From the NCBI RefSeq assembly GCF_025736935.1, contig NZ_CP107048.1:2493501-2557500 (forward strand): a stretch of DNA of 64,000 nt. The letters run 5' to 3'. A program made the position numbers and the translations under genes. A model generated the notes under the pieces. It saw only the letters and a list, made by a program, of their open reading frames with translations. It ran no database searches and was not told the origin of the DNA. Of the stretch, positions 1-9,256 are shown piece after piece (position 1 is the stretch's first letter; every line of letters begins with the position of its first letter). This DNA comes from Qipengyuania sp. SS22. Its GTDB lineage: Bacteria > Pseudomonadota > Alphaproteobacteria > Sphingomonadales > Sphingomonadaceae.

Positions 1-607
1 CCAATGACGAACCGGCCTTGCGGGCCTCGTCGACCAGCGCCTCCCAGCGTTTCGCGGCGGCTGCATCGGGGCACCAGAAGGGGTTGCGGCCGATTTCCTC
101 GGCATCGAAATTCGCGGGGTCCACAGCATCGCCGCCGATTTCGGCGACATAGGCGAGGATCGATACTTCGGGGATCGCCTTCCGCGCCACCGCGCCTGCC
201 GCCACGCGCATCGCGGTTTCGCGTGCGCTGCTGCGGCCGCCGCCGCGATAGTCGCGCAGCCCGTATTTCGCGTCATAGGCATAATCGGCATGGCCGGGGC
301 GATAGCTATTGGCGATCTCGGAATAATCCTTCGATCGCTGGTCGGTGTTTTCGATCAGCAGGCTGATCGGGGTGCCGGTGGTGACGCCTTCGAACACGCC
401 CGAGAGGATCCGCACCGCGTCGGGTTCCTTGCGCTGCGTGGTGAACTTGTTCTGCCCCGGCTTTCGCGCATCGAGGAAGGGCTGGATGTCGTCTTCGGCC
501 AGCGCAATCCCCGGCGGGCACCCGTCGACCACCGCGCCGATTGCGGGTCCGTGGCTCTCGCCCCAGGTGGTGAAGCGCAGCGTTCGTCCGAAGGTGTTCC
601 AGCTCAT
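1..607 (-). CDS. aroC: Chorismate synthase (C-terminus outside window)
   Basis: Last enzyme of the shikimate pathway, converting EPSP to chorismate with reduced FMN. The reverse strand from the ATG at 605-607 stays open to the window edge (about 202 codons) and begins [20 protein letters not shown]. The family hallmarks GESHG near residue 17, a GCPPGI segment, and an RPGHADY stretch followed by [13 protein letters not shown] are visible. Full-length enzymes are about 355-365 residues, so roughly the C-terminal 40% is missing. It is divergent from ruvA with about 80 bp between the start codons. The identification is secure; only the distal part is unseen. Confidence 0.95.
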   Translation of the reverse strand, partial: MSWNTFGRTLRFTTWGESHGPAIGAVVDGCPPGIALAEDDIQPFLDARKPGQNKFTTQRKEPDAVRILSGVFEGVTTGTPISLLIENTDQRSKDYSEIANSYRPGHADYAYDAKYGLRDYRGGGRSSARETAMRVAAGAVARKAIPEVSILAYVAEIGGDAVDPANFDAEEIGRNPFWCPDAAAAKRWEALVDEARKAGSSL

Positions 608-686
608 GGCACATCTCATGCCCGCAACTGTGGGCGCCTGTCCATTCTCGCTGGACCAAATCCTTCTTGAAGCCCAAGAACAAACC

Positions 687-1292
687 ATGATTGCGAAGCT
701 GAAGGGCCTGCTCGACGAAACCGGCACCGACTGGGCGGTGATCGACGTCGCGGGCGTCGGTTATCTGGTGCATTGCTCGTCCAAGACGCTCGCCGCGCTG
801 GGCGAGGTGGGCGAAGCCTGCACCGTCTTTACCGATCTGCAGGTGAGCGAGAACGACATGCGCCTGCTCGGCTTTGCCGAGGCGGCGGAGCGCGACTGGT
901 TCCGTCTGCTCACGCAGGTGCAGGGCGTGGGCAGCAAGGTCGCGCTGGCGATTCTCTCGGCTCTGTCGATCGGCGAAGTGCAGCAGGCCTGCGCGCAGGG
1001 CGATGCCGCCACGGTCGCGCGCGCCAATGGCGTCGGGCCGAAGCTGGCGGGGCGGATCGTCAATGAACTGAAAGACAAGGCGGGCGCTTTGCCGGGTGGC
1101 GGTACGGCGGGCACCGGCCCGGGAGTAACTCCGGCAGGCGGCACCAGCGGCGATGCAGTGAGCGCGCTCGAGAACCTAGGCTTCAAGCCCGCGGTCGCCG
1201 CGCGCGCGGTCGCCGCGGCGCAGGGCGAATTGGGCGAGGGTGCGGGCGAGGGCGAGTTGATCCGCGTGGCATTGAAGAAGGCAGCAGGATGA
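687..1292 (+). CDS. ruvA: Holliday junction branch migration protein RuvA
   Basis: DNA-binding subunit of the RuvAB branch migration complex. The 201-residue product starts [11 protein letters not shown] and has the N-terminal OB-fold, two helix-hairpin-helix motifs (around [14 protein letters not shown] and [13 protein letters not shown]) and, after a Gly/Pro linker of about 30 residues, the C-terminal domain III that contacts RuvB. An in-frame extension to 345 exists but would run through the aroC 5' end, so the ATG at 687 is chosen. Its TGA overlaps the ATG of the next gene, indicating translational coupling. ruvB follows only after two unrelated genes, so the usual ruvAB adjacency is broken. 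Confidence 0.96.
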   Translation: MIAKLKGLLDETGTDWAVIDVAGVGYLVHCSSKTLAALGEVGEACTVFTDLQVSENDMRLLGFAEAAERDWFRLLTQVQGVGSKVALAILSALSIGEVQQACAQGDAATVARANGVGPKLAGRIVNELKDKAGALPGGGTAGTGPGVTPAGGTSGDAVSALENLGFKPAVAARAVAAAQGELGEGAGEGELIRVALKKAAG

Positions 1293-1822
1293 TGATGACA
1301 GCAATACGGTTCACGATTCTGGCAACCGCAGGTGCGCTGCTGGCAAGTACGGCGGGCGCACAGGATATGAGCGCGTTTCGCAGCGGTCCGATCTTCGAGG
1401 AGTTCGGTGCCCATGCGCCGGTTGAAGGCGTCGAAACCTTCGCCCCCGACACCGCATTCGCGATTGCCTTCGACGTCGCCGAACAGGCCGATGCGGGCAC
1501 GCGCAACCGCGGGTTCGAAAGCGCCGCGCGGTTCATCAACATGCATGCCTCGCACGCGGTCGATCCGGCGAACATGCGCATCGCGGTGGTCGTTCACGGC
1601 AAGGCAGTCCACGATCTGCTCGACGATGAGGCAGGCAACGGCTCGCACTACATGGTGACGCAGCTGCTCGACTACGGCGTGCGCTTCATCGCCTGCGGCC
1701 AGAGCGCGGCGGCGCATGGCGTGGCCAAGACGGACTTCATCCCCGGCGTCGAACTCGCGCTCTCCGCTATGACCGCGCATGCGCAATTGCAGCAGGCGGG
1801 CTACACGGTGAACCCGTTTTGA
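1289..1822 (+). CDS. Exported DsrE/DsrF-like family protein
   Basis: A 177-residue protein with an N-terminal signal peptide (cleavage probably after the AGA at about residue 24). The body has the DsrE-type alpha/beta fold pattern: a VHG-containing strand ([12 protein letters not shown]), a central [13 protein letters not shown] segment that carries the single conserved-position Cys, and a C-terminal [16 protein letters not shown] helix. Such periplasmic DsrE-like proteins occur near sulfur or redox genes, but the substrate is unknown. It starts inside the ruvA stop codon. Three consecutive ATG codons (1289, 1292, 1295) make the exact start ambiguous. An inverted repeat with a 6-bp stem (1811-1816/1825-1830) spans its stop codon. 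Confidence 0.75.
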   Translation: MMMTAIRFTILATAGALLASTAGAQDMSAFRSGPIFEEFGAHAPVEGVETFAPDTAFAIAFDVAEQADAGTRNRGFESAARFINMHASHAVDPANMRIAVVVHGKAVHDLLDDEAGNGSHYMVTQLLDYGVRFIACGQSAAAHGVAKTDFIPGVELALSAMTAHAQLQQAGYTVNPF

Positions 1823-1843
1823 GGCGGGTTTCCCCCCAGCCCC

Positions 1844-1869
1844 GTCATCCTGGACTCGTTTCAGGATCC
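1844..1869 (+). repeat. REP-like hairpin repeat, copy 1
   Basis: A 26-base element immediately downstream of the GIY-YIG gene. It folds with stem ATCCTG (1847-1852) and CAGGAT (1862-1867) around a 9-base loop. It matches 22 of 26 bases of the element at 2219-2244 read on the opposite strand. The GIY-YIG stop codon (1861-1863) lies within it. Confidence 0.8.
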
Positions 1870-2196
1870 ATCATGCGACCCGTGCGGAGCCAACGGATCG
1901 AAGCCCAAGCCCACCGCCAAATCGGCCCAGTGGGGATTGTCCCGCTCGATCAGATTGAGCTTCCATTGACGATGCCAGTTCTTCAGCTGCTTCTCACGCA
2001 AGATCGCCTGTTCCATATCGCCGAACATTTCGAAGCGGACGAGGCGATGGACCTTGTAGCGCGCCACGAACCCGCCGGTGATGCCCTCGCGGTGCTGCCA
2101 CAGACGTTTCGCGAGGTCGGATGTGACCCCGACATAGAGCGTTCCGCGCGGCTGGCTCGCGAGGATATAGACGCAGGGCTCACGGTCGATCGGCAT
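1861..2196 (-). CDS. GIY-YIG family small nuclease
   Basis: A 111-residue stand-alone GIY-YIG domain of the UPF0213/YhbQ-like type. The GIY strand appears as VYI (residues 9-11), the YIG strand as YVG (21-23), the catalytic Arg as R31 in AKRLWQH, and the metal-binding Glu as E68 in AILREKQLKNW. These are the residues expected for an active one-metal nuclease. The product starts MPIDREPC at 2196; an alternative ATG at 2241 would add residues read from the flanking repeat itself (MLNLFQHP). The stop codon lies in the other repeat. It is an antisense insertion between dsrE and ruvB. Family members are common in sphingomonads but their role is not established. Confidence 0.88.
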   Translation of the reverse strand: MPIDREPCVYILASQPRGTLYVGVTSDLAKRLWQHREGITGGFVARYKVHRLVRFEMFGDMEQAILREKQLKNWHRQWKLNLIERDNPHWADLAVGLGFDPLAPHGSHDGS

Positions 2197-2218
2197 GCTC
2201 CGGTGATTGCCGCGCGAT

Positions 2219-2244
2219 GGATGCTGAAACAAGTTCAGCATGAC
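2219..2244 (-). repeat. REP-like hairpin repeat, copy 2
   Basis: Inverted counterpart of the element at 1844-1869, located just upstream of the GIY-YIG start. On its own strand the stem is ATGCTG and CAGCAT. Compared with copy 1, the two stem changes are compensatory (C:G replaced by G:C), so pairing is preserved. That covariation argues that the hairpin itself is selected. Confidence 0.8.
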
Positions 2245-2258
2245 GGTATGGGGGTGGT

Positions 2259-3284
2259 GTGACCGAACCCGTTCCCCTCCATTCGCCCGAGCGGCAGGCC
2301 GAGGACCCCGACGCCGCGCTGCGTCCCAAGAGCCTGGCCGAGTTCGTCGGGCAACAGGCCGCGCGCGAGAATCTGCGTGTGTTCGTCGAGGCCGCCAAGG
2401 GCCGCGGTGAGGCGATGGACCATGTGCTGTTCTTCGGCCCGCCGGGGCTGGGCAAGACCACACTGGCGCAGATCGTCGCCAAGGAACTGGGCGTGGGCTT
2501 TCGCGCCACCAGCGGGCCGGTAATCGCCAAGGCGGGCGATCTGGCCGCGCTGCTGACCAATCTCGAACCGCATGACGTGTTGTTCATCGACGAGATCCAC
2601 CGGCTCAATCCGGTGGTCGAGGAAGTGCTCTATCCGGCGATGGAGGACCGCGCGCTCGACATCATCATCGGCGAGGGGCCGAGCGCGCGCAGTGTGCGGA
2701 TCGACCTGCCGCCGTTCACGCTGGTCGGCGCGACCACGCGGCAAGGGCTGCTGACCACGCCGCTGCGCGACCGTTTCGGCATCCCGGTGCGGCTGAACTT
2801 CTACACCGAGGACGAACTGCTCCGCGTGGTCACCCGCGGCGCCGGGCTGCTTGGTCTGGGGATCGACGAGGGCGGCGCGCGCGAGATCGCCCGCCGCAGC
2901 CGCGGGACGCCGCGCGTGGCGGGGCGGCTGATGCGCCGCGTGCGCGATTTCGCCAGCGTGCTGGGCGAAACGGTGGTGACGGCGACGGTTGCCGATGGTG
3001 CGCTCACCCGGCTCGAAGTCGACGGCCTCGGCCTCGACGCGATGGACCGGCGCTATCTCACCATGATCGCCACCACCTACAAGGGCGGACCGGTCGGGGT
3101 GGAGACGCTAGCGGCGGGTCTCAGCGAACCGCGCGACACGGTCGAGGAGGTGATCGAACCATATCTCATCCAGCTGGGCCTGATCGCGCGGACCGCGCGC
3201 GGGCGCTGTCTCAACGATGGCGGCTGGCTGCATCTGGGCCTTGCCCCGCCTTCCACACCGCAGGGAAGTATGTTCGACAAATAG
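2259..3284 (+). CDS. ruvB: Holliday junction helicase RuvB
   Basis: AAA+ motor of the RuvABC recombination system. The 341-residue product carries Walker A GPPGLGKT (residues 60-67), Walker B with DEIH (111-114), the sensor 1 segment LVGATTRQG and the winged-helix C-terminal domain with [17 protein letters not shown]. The start is GTG at 2259, directly after the repeat copy 2. Length matches the family. It sits downstream of ruvA but is separated from it by dsrE and the inverted GIY-YIG element, so it may need its own promoter or readthrough. Confidence 0.97.
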   Translation: MTEPVPLHSPERQAEDPDAALRPKSLAEFVGQQAARENLRVFVEAAKGRGEAMDHVLFFGPPGLGKTTLAQIVAKELGVGFRATSGPVIAKAGDLAALLTNLEPHDVLFIDEIHRLNPVVEEVLYPAMEDRALDIIIGEGPSARSVRIDLPPFTLVGATTRQGLLTTPLRDRFGIPVRLNFYTEDELLRVVTRGAGLLGLGIDEGGAREIARRSRGTPRVAGRLMRRVRDFASVLGETVVTATVADGALTRLEVDGLGLDAMDRRYLTMIATTYKGGPVGVETLAAGLSEPRDTVEEVIEPYLIQLGLIARTARGRCLNDGGWLHLGLAPPSTPQGSMFDK

Positions 3285-3501
3285 GGTTACCGGAGTGGTA
3301 GGAAAGCACCGCTAAACGGTCCCGAAACGGGACGGGGCTTGCGCAAAGCTCGCATTTCGGCGAAAAATTTACTTTTTAGGCGTACCGCGAAACGTAAAGA
3401 TTGGCACGTCCCCGAGGAAGGGATTCGCCGGAGTACATCCGGATCGTGGTAAGGGATAGAAAACAAACCCTTTTCCTCGGTCGCAACAGGAAGTCACACT
3501 T

Positions 3502-4416
3502 ATGTCGGTCAAGTCAGCTCTTGCCAAACTCTCGGCCACCGCGGCGGGTGGCGCGCTGCTTGCGGGCGGTGCGGTGCATGTCGCCGAGCGTCCGATCTCC
3601 GACAATCCGCAGTATAAGTCGAAATCGGTCAAATACGTCAAGAAGGCGACCCCGCGCGCCGTTCCCCGGCCGACCGTGCCGCGGGCGCGGACGATTCCGC
3701 GGCCGGTCGAATGCGTGCCCGCCGATTCGCCTGCAGCGGCCAACAGTCCGAACAATATCTGCCCGCCCGTCTATCGCCAGGCGATGGCGCCCGTTCCCGT
3801 CCCGCCGCTGCCCGCAGCCGCGCCGGTACGCGGTGGCGGCGCATCGCGCTCGATCGGCGGCAGCAGTTCCTCGGGCGGCGGCGGCTTCGGTGGCGGCGGC
3901 TTCTTCGGCGGCTTTTTCTCCGGATCGAGCGGCGGCGGCAGCGTGATCGTCAATTCGACCACCACCACCGGCGGCGACACGCCCGATGTGATCGTCGACG
4001 TCTCGACCACCACCTCGACTGGCGGCACCTCGACATCGACCTCGACCGGGTCGATCTCGACATCCACCGGTGAAGTCTCGACCTCTACGGGCGAAGTTTC
4101 GACCTCCACGGGCGAAGTGTCGACCTCTACCGGCAGCGTCTCGACCTCGACCGGTGAGGTCTCGACCTCGAGCGGCAACGTTACCACCAGCACGAGCAGT
4201 TCCTCCTCGACCAGCACGTCGAGTTCGAGTTCGACTTCGTCGTCCACCTCGACATCGAGCTCGACCTCGTCGTCGACCAGTTCGTCGACCAGCTCGTCGA
4301 CCTCGGGCAGCAGCAGCGGCACCGATGTGCCTGCACCGCCGATGATGGCGCTGTTCGGCTTTGCCGCCGCCGCGATCCTCGGGCGCCGCAAATTCCGTAT
4401 CAAACGCGCGGCCTGA
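3502..4416 (+). CDS. Exported Ser/Thr-repeat protein with PEP-CTERM-like tail
   Basis: A 304-residue protein in four parts: an N-terminal hydrophobic, Ala/Gly-rich leader (about 1-28); a basic Pro-rich section (about 50-110) with two Cys; a Gly/Ser-rich spacer; then a Ser/Thr tract made of repeated STSTGEV-type units grading into almost pure Ser/Thr. The end reads VPAPPMMALFGFAAAAILGRRKFR: a VPAP motif, a hydrophobic span and a basic tail. This is the architecture of PEP-CTERM sorting signals, although the canonical PEP is PAP here. It is probably an exported, glycosylated or surface-anchored protein. No enzymatic domain is seen. The function is unknown. Confidence 0.7.
   Translation: MSVKSALAKLSATAAGGALLAGGAVHVAERPISDNPQYKSKSVKYVKKATPRAVPRPTVPRARTIPRPVECVPADSPAAANSPNNICPPVYRQAMAPVPVPPLPAAAPVRGGGASRSIGGSSSSGGGGFGGGGFFGGFFSGSSGGGSVIVNSTTTTGGDTPDVIVDVSTTTSTGGTSTSTSTGSISTSTGEVSTSTGEVSTSTGEVSTSTGSVSTSTGEVSTSSGNVTTSTSSSSSTSTSSSSSTSSSTSTSSSTSSSTSSSTSSSTSGSSSGTDVPAPPMMALFGFAAAAILGRRKFRIKRAA
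4054..4185 (+). repeat. Degenerate 21-bp coding repeats (STSTGEV units)
   Basis: About six tandem units encoding variants of STSTGEV/STSTGSV within the Ser/Thr-repeat protein. Third-codon positions vary between units while the peptide is kept, so the repeat is maintained at the protein level. Downstream, a simpler Ser/Thr tract continues to about 4310. Confidence 0.8.
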
Positions 4417-4434
4417 ACGCCCCGCCGACCGCGC

Positions 4435-5154
4435 TCAATCGCGCTGGCTGAGGCTCCATTCGCCTTGCCGATACCACTGCGTCACGACGTATTTGGTACC
4501 TGCACCGACGGGTAGCGCAGCATGCCGCGTCGCGCGGTTGGGCTGCCCCCTGCGGTCCATATTGTCCCACATGACCAGCAGGCCGGGTTCGGGGACGATC
4601 TTGAGGTCCAGCTCGGGAAATTCGGTTTCACCGCCGGCTTCGACCGCATTGAGATAGACCATAGCGGTCCAGCTGCGTTGCCCTCCGCGCCGCCGTTCGA
4701 CCTGCCAATGCGGGCGGTCGGGGCGGAAATGGTCGCGGTGGTGGCGGTATTCCTCGCCCTCGCGATAGCGCTGGCCCTGCAGTGGCTCGGCATGGACCGG
4801 CGCGATGCCGGTGACCGCGCGGATCTTGCGTGCCAGCGCCGTGGTCTCGGGCATGTCCTTGGCGAAGAAATGGGTCGAGCTGGTGCGCCCGCGCGGCGAT
4901 GCCTTGTCCGAAAACAGCACCGAGGGCTGGATGCGGCTGTCGATGACCGCGATCAGCTTGCGGCATTGCTGCGGTGTCAGCAGCCCGCGCATCAGGAACA
5001 GGTCGGCCTTGCCCCCGCCCCGCGGTTCGACGCGCGGGTCGGCAAGCAGGCGTTCGCGCACCGTGGTACCGATCGCGCGCATGATGGCCGGATCGGCCTG
5101 TTGATCGGTCTCGGTGCGCCCCAGCAGCTGTGACAGGCGGCCCAAGACCGACAT
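4435..5154 (-). CDS. Prolyl-4-hydroxylase-like 2OG-Fe(II) oxygenase
   Basis: A 239-residue P4H-alpha-type dioxygenase. The iron ligands are visible as the HRD triad (H139 and D141 in YRHHRDHF) and H211 (ATRHAAL), and the 2-oxoglutarate-binding Lys is K221 in GTKYVVTQWYR. MVYLN and GGETEFPEL match the core strands. There is no signal peptide, so it acts in the cytoplasm. The substrate is unknown; bacterial members hydroxylate prolines in proteins or peptides. It converges on the gene for the Pro-rich exported protein (18 bp apart). The cofactor class is secure; the substrate is not. Confidence 0.9.
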   Translation of the reverse strand: MSVLGRLSQLLGRTETDQQADPAIMRAIGTTVRERLLADPRVEPRGGGKADLFLMRGLLTPQQCRKLIAVIDSRIQPSVLFSDKASPRGRTSSTHFFAKDMPETTALARKIRAVTGIAPVHAEPLQGQRYREGEEYRHHRDHFRPDRPHWQVERRRGGQRSWTAMVYLNAVEAGGETEFPELDLKIVPEPGLLVMWDNMDRRGQPNRATRHAALPVGAGTKYVVTQWYRQGEWSLSQRD

Positions 5155-5183
5155 GCTACCGGGGCGCTACCGTGCCTGTCGGA

Positions 5184-7859
5184 TCAGGCTGCGGCGAGCT
5201 TGCGCAGGACGTAATGGAGGATTCCGCCATTGCGGTAATATTCCATCTCGTTGGCGGTATCGATGCGGCACAGCGCGGTGAAGCTGAAGGTCGAGCCGTC
5301 TTCGCGGGTAACCTCGACTTCAACGTCCTGGCCCGGGTTGAGATCGGCAAGGCCCTTGATCGTGAAGCTGTCGGTCGCGGTCAGGCCCAGCGTGTTGCGC
5401 GTATCGCCATCCTTGAACTGCAGCGGCAGCACGCCCATCCCGATCAGGTTCGAGCGGTGGATGCGCTCGTAGCTTTCGACCATCACCGCCTTGACGCCCA
5501 GCAGGATGGTGCCCTTGGCCGCCCAGTCGCGGCTCGAACCCGTGCCATATTCCTTGCCGGCGACGACCACCAGCGGCGTGCCGTCTTCTTTGTGCTTCAT
5601 TGCCGCGTCGTAGATCGGCATCTGCTCGCCATTGTAGGTCGTCACACCGCCTTCAACGCCCGGAACCATTTCGTTCTTGATGCGGATATTGGCGAAGGTG
5701 CCGCGCATCATCACGTCGTGGTTGCCGCGACGCGAGCCGTAGGAGTTGAAGTCCTGCTTGGCGACCTGATGGCTCTGCAGATAGGAACCCGCAGGGCTGT
5801 CTTCCTTGATCGAACCGGCGGGCGAGATGTGGTCGGTGGTCACCGAATCGCCGAGGATCGCCAGCGGCTTTGCATCGGTGATGTCGGTCACCGGGGCGGG
5901 GGTCATGTCCATGTCTTCGAAGAAGGGCGGGCTGGCGACGTAGGTGCTCGTCGGATTCCAGCGATAGGTGTCGCTGGCCTCGACCTTGATCGCCTGCCAG
6001 TGCTCATCGCCCTTGTAGACGTCGGCATAGCGGGTGACGAACATCTCGCGGTCGATATTGGCGGCGCGATGTTCGCGCACCTCGGCATTGCTCGGCCAGA
6101 TGTCGGCAAGCATCACGTCATTGCCCTGCTGGTCCTGCCCAACCGGGGTTTCGGTGATGTCCTTGGTTACCGTGCCGAGGATCGAATAAGCGACCACCAG
6201 CGGCGGCGAGGCAAGGAAGTTGGCGCGGACGTCGGGCGACACGCGGCCTTCGAAATTGCGGTTGCCCGACAGCACGCTGGCGGCGACGATGTCGTTGTTG
6301 TTGATCGCCTTGCTGATCGGCGGGGCGAGCGGGCCCGAATTGCCGATGCAGGTGGTGCAGCCATAACCGACGAGGTCGAAGCCCATCGCGTCGAGATCGC
6401 TCTGCAGGCCGGATTTCACGAGATAGTCGGTGACCACCTGCGATCCGGGCGCGAGGCTCGTCTTGACCCACGGCTTGGGCTTGAGGCCTTTTTCATGCGC
6501 CTTCTTGGCGACGAGGCCCGCAGCGATCAGCACATCGGGGTTGGAGGTGTTGGTGCAGCTGGTGATCGCGGCAATGACCACGTCGCCATCGCCGATATCG
6601 TGATGCGTGTTTTCGACTTCCACGCGGACCGGCGCGCTCTTCTTGTAGATCTTCTCGAGATCCGAATTGAACAGCTCGTCGACCTGCGGCAGCGCCACGC
6701 GGTCCTGCGGACGCTTGGGGCCCGCGAGGCTGGGGACGACCTTGGACACGTCGAGATCGAGCGTCTTGGTGAAGACCGGCTCGTTCTCGGGCGTGAACCA
6801 CATGCCCTGTTCTTTCGAATAGGCTTCGACCAGCGCGATGGTTTCCTCGTCGCGGCCGGTGAGGCGCATATATTCGAGCGTCTTCTCGTCGATGCCGAAG
6901 AACCCGCAGGTCGCGCCGTATTCGGGTGCCATATTGGCGATCGTAGCGCGGTCGGCGAGGCTGAGATTGGCGACGCCGTCGCCGTAGAATTCCACGAACC
7001 GGCCGACCACGCCGACTTCGCGCAGCATCTGCACGCAGGTCAGCACGAGGTCGGTGGCGGTGACGCCTTCGGCCATCGCACCGGTCAGCTTGAAGCCGAC
7101 CACTTCGGGGATCAGCATCGAGATCGGCTGGCCGAGCATCGCGGCTTCGGCTTCGATCCCGCCGACACCCCAGCCCAGCACGCCGAGGCCGTTGATCATG
7201 GTGGTGTGGCTGTCGGTGCCGACGCAGGTGTCGGGATAGGCAACCGCGTTACCGTCGGGGTCGTTGGTCGACCATACGCCCTTGCCGATATATTCCAGGT
7301 TCACCTGGTGGCAGATGCCGGTGCCCGGGGGTACGGCGGAAAAATTCTCGAAGCTCTTCGAGCCCCATTTGAGGAAGTCGTAACGCTCGGCATTGCGGGC
7401 ATATTCGAGCTCGACGTTCTTCTCAAACGCCTTGGGGTGGCCAAACTCGTCGACCATGACCGAGTGGTCGATCACGAGGTTGACGGGAACCTGCGGGTTG
7501 ATCTTGGCGGTATCGCCGCCGAGCTTGGAAATCGCATCGCGCATCGCGGCGAGGTCGACCACGCAGGGCACGCCGGTGAAATCCTGCAACAGCACGCGCG
7601 CCGGACGGTACTGAATTTCCTTTCCGGTCGCCGGATTTTTTTGCCAGTCGGCGATTGCCTGCGCGTCGTCGGTCGAGACGGTGAAACCGTCGTCCTCGAA
7701 CCGCAGCATGTTCTCGAGCAGGACCTTGAGACTGAAGGGCAGCTTCGACACGTCGCCGATCTTTTCTTCCGCCTTGGCGAAGGAATAATAAGCGTAGTCC
7801 TTGCCGTTCACGGTGAGGGTTGAGCGGGTTCCGAGCGTGTCCTTACCGACCTGGGTCAT
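5184..7859 (-). CDS. acnA: Aconitate hydratase A
   Basis: TCA-cycle aconitase (citrate to isocitrate), 891 residues, typical for AcnA. Fe-S ligand cysteines are in [11 protein letters not shown] and in [11 protein letters not shown]; the swivel domain is marked by [18 protein letters not shown] sequence (here [15 protein letters not shown]). It starts at the ATG at 7857-7859. It is a single transcription unit reading away from the small lipoprotein-like gene at 8076. No deviation from the family is noted. Confidence 0.98.
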   Translation of the reverse strand: MTQVGKDTLGTRSTLTVNGKDYAYYSFAKAEEKIGDVSKLPFSLKVLLENMLRFEDDGFTVSTDDAQAIADWQKNPATGKEIQYRPARVLLQDFTGVPCVVDLAAMRDAISKLGGDTAKINPQVPVNLVIDHSVMVDEFGHPKAFEKNVELEYARNAERYDFLKWGSKSFENFSAVPPGTGICHQVNLEYIGKGVWSTNDPDGNAVAYPDTCVGTDSHTTMINGLGVLGWGVGGIEAEAAMLGQPISMLIPEVVGFKLTGAMAEGVTATDLVLTCVQMLREVGVVGRFVEFYGDGVANLSLADRATIANMAPEYGATCGFFGIDEKTLEYMRLTGRDEETIALVEAYSKEQGMWFTPENEPVFTKTLDLDVSKVVPSLAGPKRPQDRVALPQVDELFNSDLEKIYKKSAPVRVEVENTHHDIGDGDVVIAAITSCTNTSNPDVLIAAGLVAKKAHEKGLKPKPWVKTSLAPGSQVVTDYLVKSGLQSDLDAMGFDLVGYGCTTCIGNSGPLAPPISKAINNNDIVAASVLSGNRNFEGRVSPDVRANFLASPPLVVAYSILGTVTKDITETPVGQDQQGNDVMLADIWPSNAEVREHRAANIDREMFVTRYADVYKGDEHWQAIKVEASDTYRWNPTSTYVASPPFFEDMDMTPAPVTDITDAKPLAILGDSVTTDHISPAGSIKEDSPAGSYLQSHQVAKQDFNSYGSRRGNHDVMMRGTFANIRIKNEMVPGVEGGVTTYNGEQMPIYDAAMKHKEDGTPLVVVAGKEYGTGSSRDWAAKGTILLGVKAVMVESYERIHRSNLIGMGVLPLQFKDGDTRNTLGLTATDSFTIKGLADLNPGQDVEVEVTREDGSTFSFTALCRIDTANEMEYYRNGGILHYVLRKLAAA

Positions 7860-8075
7860 GCGCGCGTTGATCCTTTCCTTTGAGAGCCGTCACCTGCCCA
7901 ATGGCCGGGACTGCAGAATGTGCCGCGCACCTGCGCCGGAACGCCGCAAAAATCAAGTGTGCGGCGGTGCAACATCGCGTATCGGCAGGAACCCTTGCGC
8001 GATTTGTGCGCTTGGTGTGGCAGAATCGGGGCACGGACCCCGTATGGGCACCAGGGCCCGCATGAGGAGTGATTA

Positions 8076-8228
8076 ATGCGTTCGTTTTTCAATGCCGGCG
8101 ATCGTTCGCGCCGGTCGCTGCGGGTCGCCGTTACCGCGGTCGCGCTGGGTGTGGCGGGATGCTTTACCGCCGCTTTCACCTTTGCCGACCAACCCGTTCG
8201 CGCCGCTACGGTCGCTCAGCCGCGCTAG
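8076..8228 (+). CDS. Small exported protein, 50 aa
   Basis: A short gene with a good ribosome binding site (AGGAG at 8065-8069, 6 bases before the ATG). The product starts MRSFFNAGDRSRR and continues into a hydrophobic stretch VAVTAVALGVAGCFTAAFTFA. VAGC at residues 26-29 fits a lipobox, so it could be a lipoprotein; otherwise it has a signal peptide or a single membrane helix. Only about 15 residues follow. It overlaps the stop of the convergent transporter gene by 4 bp. The supporting evidence is the start signal and the protein-like composition; its function is unknown. Confidence 0.55.
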   Translation: MRSFFNAGDRSRRSLRVAVTAVALGVAGCFTAAFTFADQPVRAATVAQPR

Positions 8229-9115
8229 AGCAGATCCGGCATCGCTGCGGCGCGGGGCCTGCGGGTCGCCAGCCAGCACGATGCGATAATGATCGCCGTA
8301 CCGATCACGGTCGGCAGCGTGAGCCGCTCGGCAAAGAACAGCCAGCCGAAGAGCGAAGCCCACAGGAACCCCGAATATTCCAGCGGAACCAGCACCTGCG
8401 CCTCGGCGCGGGCATAAGCCCAGGCAAGCGCCATCGCCCCCGCCACCGTCAGCGCGGCAGCAGCGGCGAGATCGATCACGGTGGCGGTGTCGGGCATTTC
8501 GAACAGGAACGGCGCGGCCACGCCCAGCAGGACCACCGAGACACCCGAATGGAAGGTGGCGATCTCGGCCGGACCGGCGACCTGCGACTGGCGCCGGATC
8601 AGGATGAAATTATAGGCATAGAGCAATGCCGAGACGATCATCGCGGCAAGCCCCAGCGCTGCATCTCGGTCGAAATCGGCCTGCCCGATCTTTCCGCCGA
8701 CGATGATCAGCGTTCCCGCAAAGCCAAGCAGCGACGCCGCGATGGCTTCCCGGCGAATGGTTTCGCCCAGCAGGATGCGCGCGAGATAGAGCGCGATCAG
8801 CGGTGCCACGAAGCTGATCGCAATCGCTTCCGCCAGCGGCAGCTTGGTGAGCGCATAGAAAAAGGCCAGCGCCATGAAGGTGGCGACCACCGAGCGTTGC
8901 AGATGCAGCGTGAGCACATGGCGCTGCGGCCAGCGTCCGCCGCGCGCCAGCCACAGCGGCAGCGCAATTCCCGTACCGATTACCGACCGCAGCCACGAGG
9001 CGGTTAGCGCGCCTACCGCCAGCGCAGCGCTTTTCATGAAGGCATCCATCAGCGACAGGCTGGCAACCGCCAGCGCGGCCATGAAGACGGGAAGCAGGAC
9101 ATGGTCGCGGGTCAC
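8225..9115 (-). CDS. EamA/DMT-family transporter
   Basis: A 296-residue inner-membrane protein with about ten hydrophobic segments arranged as two EamA repeats. The second repeat contains PLEYSGFLWASLFGWLFFAERL, a pattern typical of drug/metabolite exporters of the RhaT/S-adenosylmethionine-transporter-like group. The start is GTG at 9113-9115. The substrate cannot be told from sequence. It overlaps the small gene at its 3' end and is divergent from the L,D-transpeptidase. Confidence 0.88.
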   Translation of the reverse strand: MTRDHVLLPVFMAALAVASLSLMDAFMKSAALAVGALTASWLRSVIGTGIALPLWLARGGRWPQRHVLTLHLQRSVVATFMALAFFYALTKLPLAEAIAISFVAPLIALYLARILLGETIRREAIAASLLGFAGTLIIVGGKIGQADFDRDAALGLAAMIVSALLYAYNFILIRRQSQVAGPAEIATFHSGVSVVLLGVAAPFLFEMPDTATVIDLAAAAALTVAGAMALAWAYARAEAQVLVPLEYSGFLWASLFGWLFFAERLTLPTVIGTAIIIASCWLATRRPRAAAMPDLL

Positions 9116-9256
9116 AGCACGGCTCTATCTGCGCATCCGTCAACCGTCACCGTTAATTCAGCACTGCGAAAGCCGGGATATTGGATTAGCTTGGCGCATT
9201 GGACTAATATCCCCCCATACGCGCTACAGGGGCGCGGGGTGCATCTGGTAGGACTT

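Noticed and set aside
1811..1830. Terminator after the DsrE gene
   Set aside because: A 6-bp inverted repeat is present but overlaps the stop codon and is followed by C's rather than T's.
3319..3333. Terminator after ruvB
   Set aside because: A perfect 6-bp stem with AAA loop exists but has no T tract, so it is too weak to call.
4054..4310. Possible CRISPR-like array
   Set aside because: Repeats are coding, degenerate, without unique spacers, and no cas genes are present.
3771..4403. Acidic Val/Glu repeat frame opposite the Ser/Thr-repeat gene
   Set aside because: It is the reverse reading of the TCG/ACC-rich repeat. The sense protein has a leader and sorting tail; this has none.
5130..7823. 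An 897-codon open frame opposite acnA
   Set aside because: It is exactly antisense to a certain aconitase and its protein is His/Asp/Arg-rich, a typical codon-bias shadow in GC-rich DNA. No start signal or recognisable domain.
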